A stretch of DNA of 26,881 nt from a virus. The notes below the pieces were generated by a model, which saw only the letters and a list, made by a program, of their open reading frames with translations, made no database searches and had not been told where the DNA came from. Both the position numbers and the translations under genes were made by a program. Location: IMG/VR virus record IMGVR_UViG_3300034375_009923, positions 1 to 26,881 of that record. One strand, 5' to 3'. Shown in pieces: positions 22,059 to 26,881 of the stretch (position 1 is its first letter; each line of letters begins with the position of its first letter).

Positions 22059-22377
22059 CAGAAGTGTTAAATTTTTCGGCATAACCTTGTTCGATTAATT
22101 GTTCCGCAATATTTGTTTTTTTATCTGTTTTTTGTATAAAAATCGAACCTAAACACCTACCAACTTTTCCTCTTTTACTACTTACAGTTTCTACCTCAAA
22201 TTCATATGTATGTAAAGTATCAGTTATATAGTCAACTGCTTCTTTTTGTTTTTCTGGATTAATTTTTATTCCATACAATTTAACTCGCTGTTTTATATAA
22301 ATGTAAAAGCCTAAATCTAAATATACATCTATACCGTCAGCTGTGGCTTTAATAAACCTAGCTTTGTAAATGTACAA
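22054..22377 (-). CDS. Degenerate staphylococcal-nuclease-like protein, TTG start
   Basis: A 107-aa product with the SNase outline: YKARFIKATADGIDVYLDLG, then IKQRVKLYGIKINPEKQKEA, a GKVGRCLGSIFI strand and NIAEQLIEQGYAEKF. In active SNase-type nucleases the first part reads D-G-D-T and the second R-L-x-G-I-D-T-P-E. Here these have become DGID and VKLYGIKINPE, so the key Asp and Thr residues appear lost, though the C-terminal Arg (GRCLG) is kept. It is likely inactive, or a binding protein. The start is TTG at 22377, fixed by AAGGAGT just upstream; there is no ATG in frame nearby. Confidence 0.6.
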   Translation of the reverse strand: MYIYKARFIKATADGIDVYLDLGFYIYIKQRVKLYGIKINPEKQKEAVDYITDTLHTYEFEVETVSSKRGKVGRCLGSIFIQKTDKKTNIAEQLIEQGYAEKFNTSE

Positions 22378-22412
22378 TGTAATACTCCTTGATTCCCGAA
22401 GGATTATACATA

Positions 22413-22420
22413 TATTTATT
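22413..22420 (-). promoter_or_regulatory. T4-type late promoter element (AATAAATA)
   Basis: Minus strand AATAAATA, 35 bp before the TTG start of the SNase-like gene, in the gap after the hydrolase gene. The RBS AAGGAGT lies between the two. Confidence 0.55.
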
Positions 22421-22435
22421 TAAATATAGTTTTTA

Positions 22436-22978
22436 TTACATGCGATAAAATATATGTTGACCTATTGTTGCAACACGTTCATAGTGTTTTGCCCACCAAG
22501 GTTTTACATATCTAGCATGATAAAATAAGCTACCTTCAGCAAAATCATAAAAAGGATATCCTGATAACAACTTATGTGCTATATCATAACTTTCATACCA
22601 ACGATGGCCTTTCCAGGGTTCATCTTCCAATCCATCACAATACCAACTAAACTGACATTTGTTTTTGACTGGTAAACCATTGTTATAGTGGATTCCTTGT
22701 TTTACAACTTCACATACTGTATTAGGATAGTCTGAATGTTCTACTCTGTTAAGTACAACTTGACCAATTGCAATTTTTCCTTCACGAGGTTCTAAAGCAC
22801 TTTCAAAATATATGTTAAGTGCCATGCATTCTAATTGGACTGGATCAGGTTCGGGAGGGATGTAATAAACGATTACTTTTTCTTTAATTTTATTAAAAAC
22901 ATTATGTACATGTAAATCATTACTTACACTACTAGTATGTACAATAGTTAATATGATAATAGATATTAATGTCTTCAT
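22436..22978 (-). CDS. SleB/CwlJ-type cell wall hydrolase (probable endolysin)
   Basis: A 180-aa enzyme. Residues 1-18 form a signal peptide or signal-arrest helix. The SleB hydrolase domain follows: LECMALNIYFESALEPREGK with the likely catalytic Glu at 59, AIGQVVLNRVEHSDYPNTVC, CQFSWYCDG, and GSLFYHARYVKPWW near the C terminus. This family cuts the glycan strand of peptidoglycan and is used as endolysin by several marine phages. It follows a terminator, and AGGAAATTAA precedes the ATG. An N-terminal signal would let it reach the periplasm without a classic holin. Confidence 0.85.
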   Translation of the reverse strand: MKTLISIIILTIVHTSSVSNDLHVHNVFNKIKEKVIVYYIPPEPDPVQLECMALNIYFESALEPREGKIAIGQVVLNRVEHSDYPNTVCEVVKQGIHYNNGLPVKNKCQFSWYCDGLEDEPWKGHRWYESYDIAHKLLSGYPFYDFAEGSLFYHARYVKPWWAKHYERVATIGQHIFYRM

Positions 22979-22998
22979 TTAATTTCCTGAAAAGATAG

Positions 22999-23027
22999 AA
23001 AAAGGTAGTAATATTTCTATTACTACC
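22999..23027 (-). terminator. Rho-independent terminator after the phasin-like gene
   Basis: GGTAGTAAT (23004-23012) pairs perfectly with ATTACTACC (23019-23027), loop of 6. On the minus strand the stem is followed by TTTTT, a standard intrinsic terminator. It ends the transcript of the phasin-like gene, so the hydrolase downstream may depend on read-through or an unseen promoter. Confidence 0.8.
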
Positions 23028-23046
23028 TAGTTTATGTTTTCTAAAA

Positions 23047-23352
23047 TTATTTAGTAGACTTTGTTTTTCCGTCTTTGCTTTCTACAAAACCATAAAGCTC
23101 TTGTGCTTTTTGCAAAACGTCTTCCATAGTGTATTTTTCCGGCATAATTTTTTTCCATGTATCTACTGTGAGTTTATTTTGTTCTTGCATAAACTCCATG
23201 TTTTTTACAGCCATTTCATGTTGCATCTTGTATGCATCATCTAGATACTGTTTTGCCATTTCTAAAATTTTAAAACGCAATTCAAATGGTGAAGTCATAG
23301 CGGCTCCCATAAAGGTTTTTTGAAAGTCTTTGATTGTATCTGTGGTAAACAT
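23047..23352 (-). CDS. Phasin-like helical protein, 101 aa
   Basis: A wholly alpha-helical product with many Met, Gln, Lys and Glu residues: FKILEMAKQYLDDAYKMQHE, then KNMEFMQEQNKLTVDTWKKI. The amphipathic pattern and length resemble phasin-type proteins, which coat polyester granules or act as small chaperones. The match is in general style, not in specific residues. RBS CAGGAAAA is clear, and a terminator follows. It could instead be a small virion or scaffold protein. Confidence 0.5.
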   Translation of the reverse strand: MFTTDTIKDFQKTFMGAAMTSPFELRFKILEMAKQYLDDAYKMQHEMAVKNMEFMQEQNKLTVDTWKKIMPEKYTMEDVLQKAQELYGFVESKDGKTKSTK

Positions 23353-23376
23353 TTGTTTTTCCTGTGTATATGTGTG

Positions 23377-23466
23377 TTAAATGACATTTGACACTATTAT
23401 CAAAAATGTCATCATTAGTGTTAAAGAAAAAAGCAAAGCAAACTGTTTAGGATTTGGATTAGGCAT
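23377..23466 (-). CDS. 29-aa single-helix membrane peptide
   Basis: ATG at 23466-23464 overlaps the last codons of the zinc-ribbon gene by 8 bp. The peptide starts MPNPNPKQFALLFS and continues as one hydrophobic helix (about residues 9-28) ending at TAA 23379-23377. AGAGAAGA lies upstream as a moderate RBS. It lies between two real genes in a space otherwise empty. A small membrane peptide of this kind could be an antiholin, an inhibitor or a spacer; no homologue known to me. An inverted repeat (TGACATTT/AAATGTCA) lies within its end. Confidence 0.45.
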   Translation of the reverse strand: MPNPNPKQFALLFSLTLMMTFLIIVSNVI

Positions 23467-23668
23467 TTTTCTTCTCTTTTACTTGAGGTTTTTGATACAA
23501 ATCTTTGTACCAACCTCCTCCTTTAAGAACAAAGCTATTACGGCTTACAACCCTATTTAGCTTGCCTTTTTTGCAAACAGTACAATCTGTCAAACTGTCA
23601 CTAAAACTTTTAGCAAACTGTTCGACTATTGTACTGCAACTATCACATTGATATTCATATATTGGCAT
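23459..23668 (-). CDS. FmdB-type zinc ribbon protein
   Basis: A 69-aa protein starting MPIYEYQCDSCSTIVEQFAK, with a second Cys pair in LTDCTVCKKGKLNRVV and the family end FVLKGGGWYKDLY. The C-x2-C ... C-x2-C pairs should bind one zinc. FmdB proteins are proposed regulators of unclear function, and small versions occur in marine phages and bacteria. The C terminus is basic. It follows the previous gene with 1 bp between. Confidence 0.85.
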   Translation of the reverse strand: MPIYEYQCDSCSTIVEQFAKSFSDSLTDCTVCKKGKLNRVVSRNSFVLKGGGWYKDLYQKPQVKEKKNA

Positions 23669-23669
23669 A

Positions 23670-24011
23670 TTAAGAATATTGTAATTTATGGTTTAAAAAA
23701 GATATATTTCTGTTTTTTTGGGAATCCCAGTTACGTTGTCTTTGCTCTAAATCAGTGAGATCTTGTGCTTGAGAAAGATAGGTTTCCATTTCTTTTTTTT
23801 CGTCGTAGATCACACTGTTTGCAACATTAGTAACATAGCTCCAAAAATGTTGAAACCATTTAACAATTGTTTGATCTGCTTTATGTGAATCTATAAAACT
23901 ACACAAATGATATTCTGCTTCACTAGCTGTTCTATATTCACTTATGTAATAACTTGCAAGTGGATGGGATCCATATTCTTGAAAATAACTTTGACGATCA
24001 TATACTAACAT
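23670..24011 (-). CDS. Hypothetical protein, 113 aa
   Basis: A soluble helical product rich in Tyr, Ser, Glu and Gln: LVYDRQSYFQEYGSHPLASY, ISEYRTASEAEYHLCSFIDS, then a Trp/Phe-rich segment and EMETYLSQAQDLTDLEQRQR. No membrane part or catalytic motif. RBS AGGAGG is strong and a late promoter lies 36 bp upstream of the ATG, so it is probably a late protein. Family not recognised. Confidence 0.6.
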   Translation of the reverse strand: MLVYDRQSYFQEYGSHPLASYYISEYRTASEAEYHLCSFIDSHKADQTIVKWFQHFWSYVTNVANSVIYDEKKEMETYLSQAQDLTDLEQRQRNWDSQKNRNISFLNHKLQYS

Positions 24012-24046
24012 ATTGGCCTCCTTTGTGTGTTGTGTTATGTACTATG

Positions 24047-24054
24047 TATTTATC
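24047..24054 (-). promoter_or_regulatory. T4-type late promoter element (GATAAATA)
   Basis: Minus strand GATAAATA in the 54-bp gap between the small basic gene and the gene starting at 24011, followed by AGGAGG. It matches NATAAATA. Confidence 0.55.
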
Positions 24055-24065
24055 AATTGGATTTA

Positions 24066-24212
24066 CTAACCTTGGCCTCTATAACGTTTCCAGCTACGCC
24101 TTTTGTGCTTGTTTAAAGGTTTACTATTACGACCTTTTCCTTGGCTTGTACGCTTTCTTCTGTTAGCATTTAAACTAAATTTATTTTTTACTGTTGTTGT
24201 TTTTTTAGACAT
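24066..24212 (-). CDS. 48-aa very basic protein next to tmRNA
   Basis: ATG at 24212-24210 with AAGGAAAT upstream; TAG at 24068-24066. The product is MSKKTTTVKNKFSLNANRRK, then a stretch of Arg, Lys, Ser, Gly and Asn, ending WKRYRGQG. About a third of the residues are Lys or Arg. It has no hydrophobic core and must bind RNA or DNA if folded; it resembles small ribosomal proteins in composition only. It starts 15 bp after the last helix of the tmRNA coding piece and shares its transcript. A role with the tmRNA or ribosome is a guess from position. Confidence 0.65.
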   Translation of the reverse strand: MSKKTTTVKNKFSLNANRRKRTSQGKGRNSKPLNKHKRRSWKRYRGQG

Positions 24213-24221
24213 ATTTCCTTT

Positions 24222-24480
24222 TTGTGGTAGGGAGTTTCTGTTCCCAGGTACTCCCTAAACCCGTTCAGCTTATGCTGCTAATGCAACCTGAGCTGGAGAA
24301 TAATCGCTGTTGTTTGCAATTATAAAGTTGATGGTGGTCATCACCCTATTTGCTCTCTCTGTTACTATCATTTACTGTCGAATACCTAAACACCCCCATG
24401 TGTTGAAATGTTATGGTGGAGGTGGCCGGAATCGAACCGGCGTCCAATAAACTACCCTTACAGGTCTACAAGCAAACTAT
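24222..24480 (-). ncRNA. ssrA: Permuted two-piece tmRNA
   Basis: In transcription order, the acceptor piece comes first. Its T arm is GCCGG-TTCGATT-CCGGC, followed by acceptor strand CACCTCC, A, and CCA ending at 24414. A 16-nt spacer follows (24413-24398). The coding piece then starts at 24397 with GGGGGTG, which pairs with CACCTCC (one G-U), then GGTATTCGACAG, the tmRNA D-loop, and a tag frame ending at 24270. A stem TAGGGAGT/ACTCCCTA (24228-24257) closes the 3' end. AGTAAA (24371-24376) can pair with TTTATT (24446-24451) to join the pieces. This permuted order is known from alphaproteobacteria and some cyanobacteria. Outer ends are approximate. Confidence 0.93.
24270..24317 (-). other. tmRNA tag frame: ANNSDYSPAQVALAA
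   Basis: From a GCA resume codon (24317-24315), the frame reads ANNSDYSPAQVALAA followed by TAA. The last residues, ALAA, are the usual degron end seen by ClpXP and ClpAP. The start AN and the polar middle part are typical of tmRNA tags. The length (15) is slightly above the common 8-15 range in alphaproteobacteria. The resume codon is inferred from tag convention. Confidence 0.9.
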
Positions 24481-24489
24481 TAATAAGTA

Positions 24490-24497
24490 TATTTATT
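24490..24497 (-). promoter_or_regulatory. T4-type late promoter element before the tmRNA
   Basis: Minus strand AATAAATA, about 10-15 bp before the likely 5' end of the acceptor piece of the tmRNA. Since -10 elements of late promoters lie about this far from the start, the tmRNA can be expressed as a phage late RNA. Confidence 0.6.
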
Positions 24498-24509
24498 TTT
24501 AGAAAAAAG

Positions 24510-25199
24510 TCAAGTAAATTTTCTATATCGCAATGTAGGATTTATAAACTCATCATATACTGATTCTAATAATAGTAAATTAAAATTATTACAAGTTTCT
24601 ATAAATTTTTCTTTAGAAGTATACAAATCTTCATAGTACAATATGGGTATATTTAGACGATTAGATATATTTGTTACTACTTCTATTGAATGTAATAACA
24701 AATTAGTATTTGTTACACAAACCTGATCATACTTTACATCTATATCTTTATATTTTTTATGAAAGACACTGATTTTTGGAGTTAGTGTATTATTCCAAGT
24801 ATAATCTGCTATTATTTTGCTTTTGATTTGATCTCCTATATTTTTTCTTAATAATAATATTATTCTATCAAAATTTTTTGCATATTTTAAAAAAAAGTTA
24901 GTTTGTTCTTGTAAAAAATTTTTAGATAAATATTCATTTTTTTGAATATTTTTTTCTTCTTCTACAACTAGCTCACTTTTAAATTGTGTAGGCCAATGAT
25001 TAAACCAGGTAAGGCACTTATATACTTCGTTATTCTTTATTTTATCAGGTGCATATTTAAATCTATACAATCTTTCACTATCAGGATTTACATCATAATT
25101 GAAAGGTTCATGATTGGGTTTAAGATTATAAGCTTTACTTATCGCTTCTAAAAATTTTGTGCTTCCTGTTCTAGGAGCAGCTATTATAAAAATATTCAT
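24510..25199 (-). CDS. Sulfotransferase-like protein
   Basis: A 229-aa product starting MNIFIIAAPRTGSTKFLEAI. APRTGST (8-14) is the 5'-phosphosulfate-binding loop of PAPS-dependent sulfotransferases and Stf0-like proteins. HEPFNYD follows, and FDRIILLLRKNIGDQIKS (about 110-127) matches the 3'-phosphate-binding region (R...S). The C terminus has IPILYYEDLYTSKEKFIE, also typical. It would transfer sulfate from PAPS to a sugar or other acceptor. It is coupled to the glycosyltransferase by a one-base overlap, so both may modify the same phage or cell-surface glycan. The substrate cannot be told. Confidence 0.75.
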   Translation of the reverse strand: MNIFIIAAPRTGSTKFLEAISKAYNLKPNHEPFNYDVNPDSERLYRFKYAPDKIKNNEVYKCLTWFNHWPTQFKSELVVEEEKNIQKNEYLSKNFLQEQTNFFLKYAKNFDRIILLLRKNIGDQIKSKIIADYTWNNTLTPKISVFHKKYKDIDVKYDQVCVTNTNLLLHSIEVVTNISNRLNIPILYYEDLYTSKEKFIETCNNFNLLLLESVYDEFINPTLRYRKFT

Positions 25200-26209
25200 T
25201 AATACCTAATTTTTCTTGCAGGAAAATTAACTAATCCTAATGTATTAGGTTTGTAATCTACAGGAAAATCCAAGAAGTCTACCCATGGAATCTGTATCTC
25301 ATGCATTTTTCCTTGATTTTCATACACTGTAAATTTTTCTACACAACCAGTCATCCATTCTAACCATCCGTGTCCAGCATTAGTTTCATTATACCATTGT
25401 ACAGTGCCACCTATTCTTTGATCATAAACATAAGTAGGATATATTTCATGCAAAAAATGCAAATTTAATCCAGTTTTTACCATAGCATCTTTTAACTGGA
25501 AAAATTGTAGAGTATCCTCACCTACCATTAAATCTTTGTCAAATCTATATTGTGCTGCATTGCGGCTATATAAAACAATTCTACAATGAGTTTCCCATTG
25601 ATTTATATATTTGTACTCAAACTGCATTAATTCCTGATGCTTATCACTAAGTTGTTTTGTAAAGTCGTCCCAATGCTCTACTAAATTACCTGATAAAGCT
25701 CTGTCCCACCATTGTTTAGAACGTTGAAAACATCTATAACCGAATCCATGTATACATTCTTGATCGTACGGATCTGCAGCATGAGTCCATGCGCTTCTAT
25801 CTCTGTTCATATAACTCAAAGACCATGTGTACCCTTGATTAGGTACAATGCCATATTGGTATGATAGAGCCACAGCATCTGGAGGATTTTCAGATTGAAC
25901 TATCATATTATAAACTACTAAACCATGAGGAGTTATGAAATCATCTCCATCAACAAGTACCATATAATCATTGTCAGATTGTAAGAATAAATCAAATACA
26001 CTATTTTTTCCAGTAGCAGGAGTTCCATCACTTTGGGTGACATAATATTCTATTTGATTTTCTTTACACCATGCAACTGCCTCTTGTAAATAAGGTTCAT
26101 CCCATGTGTTAATTACAATTACAAGATTTTCTTTAGGTATTCTTTTTAAATGTCTTTTAGTTGCAGCTATTCCATAACTACATAAAGCATAATATTTTAA
26201 TTTTTTCAT
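25199..26209 (-). CDS. GT-A type glycosyltransferase
   Basis: A 336-aa protein with the GT-A start: KYYALCSYGIAATKRHLKRI, VIVINTWDEPYLQEAVAWCK, then DYMVLVDGDDFITPHGLVVY with DGDD at 87-90 as the metal-binding D-x-D. A Trp-rich acceptor side follows (QWWDRALSGNLVEHWDDF). There is no membrane helix. Glycosyltransferases with this layout are common next to tail genes of marine T4-like phages. Donor and acceptor are unknown. It lies between the fibre-assembly-like gene and the sulfotransferase. Confidence 0.8.
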   Translation of the reverse strand: MKKLKYYALCSYGIAATKRHLKRIPKENLVIVINTWDEPYLQEAVAWCKENQIEYYVTQSDGTPATGKNSVFDLFLQSDNDYMVLVDGDDFITPHGLVVYNMIVQSENPPDAVALSYQYGIVPNQGYTWSLSYMNRDRSAWTHAADPYDQECIHGFGYRCFQRSKQWWDRALSGNLVEHWDDFTKQLSDKHQELMQFEYKYINQWETHCRIVLYSRNAAQYRFDKDLMVGEDTLQFFQLKDAMVKTGLNLHFLHEIYPTYVYDQRIGGTVQWYNETNAGHGWLEWMTGCVEKFTVYENQGKMHEIQIPWVDFLDFPVDYKPNTLGLVNFPARKIRY

Positions 26210-26210
26210 C

Positions 26211-26747
26211 TTAATTAATTGGCTTTATAGGCCATATAACACTATCTGGAAAGGTTTCTTGATCAGTTATATCCCTTAAACTTTGTCTATAATCTAATAG
26301 TTCTTGAGTAATATTTCTATCTGTAAGTGCCTCATTATCACACTCTTTCAGAAGAGAGTCACGTTTATATCGTATATTAAATGCCTTTTCTTCTAATGGT
26401 AAATCTTGCACTTCCCAATTTTTGTACCTGGTTGTTTCATCTTCTGTGTATATAGGAACTACTGTTTCCACTAAATCGTTATAAACTGGCTTTGCTGCAA
26501 TTTCTAAATCCTTAAAACTTTTTTCATCTACAGTTAAAGTAATAGCATTACTGGTTTTTTCCTCTAGTAAATTCCAATACTCAACAGCTTCTTCTATACC
26601 TTTTTCTGCAATTTCATGAATTATTTCTTCATTAAAATTTACAGGAAGAGCTTGCATCATATAATAATCTTCTTTTTGATCTTTTGTATATTTTATTTGT
26701 ACAAAATTTTGCACAAAATCTAATTTCATTATTTTGTATGTTATCAT
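26211..26747 (-). CDS. Tail fibre assembly-like protein
   Basis: A 178-aa product whose C terminus, LLDYRQSLRDITDQETFPDS followed by VIWPIKPIN, matches the end of Caudo_TAP/gp38-type tail fibre assembly proteins (YRQxLRD ... FPxxVxWPxKP). The N-terminal 120 residues are acidic and not typical of the family. These proteins help fold or cap tail fibres. The start may be ATG 26747 or ATG 26729; neither has a clear RBS. A fibre or fibre-tip gene should lie upstream, and the partial gene there may be that. Confidence 0.65.
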   Translation of the reverse strand: MITYKIMKLDFVQNFVQIKYTKDQKEDYYMMQALPVNFNEEIIHEIAEKGIEEAVEYWNLLEEKTSNAITLTVDEKSFKDLEIAAKPVYNDLVETVVPIYTEDETTRYKNWEVQDLPLEEKAFNIRYKRDSLLKECDNEALTDRNITQELLDYRQSLRDITDQETFPDSVIWPIKPIN

Positions 26748-26753
26748 TTTATG

Positions 26754-26881
26754 TTACCAATATATAAATAGGTCTATTATTGTCATACCCATCTTTTAAC
26801 CAATCACAAATAACTTGTACGCCACTTTGAGTTTGCCACTTCCATCCATAAGCGTAGATATTACCTGTGTAATTAGCTTTA
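26754..26881 (-). CDS. Partial gene, C-terminal end of unknown protein
   Basis: An open frame entering from the right edge and ending at TAA 26756-26754, with 41 visible residues: KANYTGNIYAYGWKWQTQSG, then a Val-rich strand, WLKDGYDNNRP and a hydrophobic end. The beta-rich, Trp/Tyr/Gly-rich style is like a receptor-binding or fibre tip, which would agree with the fibre-assembly-like gene next to it. Not recognised. The rest lies outside the window. Confidence 0.5.

Noticed and set aside
23382-23411. Inverted repeat TGACATTT/AAATGTCA as a terminator
   Set aside because: The loop is long (14 nt), no T-run follows on the minus strand, and the stem is AT-rich; it overlaps a likely small coding frame.
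24414-24445. Possible tRNA: a T arm with acceptor strand and CCA
   Set aside because: No D arm or anticodon arm precedes it. The matching 5' acceptor strand lies downstream after a spacer, which is the permuted tmRNA arrangement.
1-26881. CRISPR array, insertion sequence, integrase or attachment site
   Set aside because: No regularly spaced direct repeats, transposase or recombinase motifs, or tRNA-end duplications were seen.

Overview
The window is a gene-dense, low-GC stretch in which every convincing gene lies on the minus strand. Neighbouring genes overlap or sit a few bases apart. Together with the gene content (tail-fibre-assembly-like protein, GT-A glycosyltransferase, SleB-type lysin, Hsp20, MazG, GroES-like protein, UV endonuclease, DexA-like exonuclease) and T4-type late promoters (NATAAATA) in the gaps, this points to a marine T4-like myovirus. 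A permuted, two-piece tmRNA and a suf gene order like that of alphaproteobacteria suggest an AT-rich alphaproteobacterial host such as the SAR11/Pelagibacter group. The host is an inference. No capsid or replication core gene is present to fix the phage lineage.

Reading in the direction of transcription (high to low coordinates): 26881-24510 holds a partial gene, a tail-fibre-assembly-like protein, a glycosyltransferase and a sulfotransferase-like protein. 24480-24222 is the permuted tmRNA, with tag ANNSDYSPAQVALAA. 24212-22436 holds small proteins (48-aa basic, FmdB-type zinc ribbon, 29-aa membrane peptide, phasin-like) and a SleB-type hydrolase, with a clear terminator at 22999-23027. 22377-18970 holds a degenerate SNase-like protein, a putative particle protein, a membrane protein with a peptidoglycan-binding motif, translation initiation factor IF-3 and ribosomal protein bS21. 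Hsp20 (18877-18419) is framed by a late promoter and a strong hairpin.

17742-6745 is a run of 23 tightly packed genes centred on a nearly complete SUF iron-sulfur assembly pathway: a degenerate ClpS, ferredoxin-NADP reductase, [2Fe-2S] ferredoxin, sufB, an 88-aa coiled-coil protein, sufC, a half-size sufD, sufS, rpiB, sufE, monothiol glutaredoxin, sufT, a 7Fe ferredoxin and an A-type carrier. The run then continues with MazG, a DnaE palm fragment and a GroES-like protein. 6742-3689 holds an ExbB/ExbD-like proton-channel pair with a third membrane protein, a canonical ClpS and UvsE. 3686-1 is mostly unknown small genes, two related secreted proteins, a GIY-YIG-like protein and a tRNA with anticodon CAU whose acceptor stem looks like tRNA-Ile2.

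Three systems stand out. The first is a phage-borne Fe-S factory with its own sulfur supply, scaffold, carriers and electron source. The second is a set of translation tools (IF-3, bS21, tmRNA, tRNA) beside two ClpS-type adaptors, one of which lacks its substrate pocket. The third is an ion-driven membrane motor-like cassette. Functions are read from motifs by eye; no database search was run.
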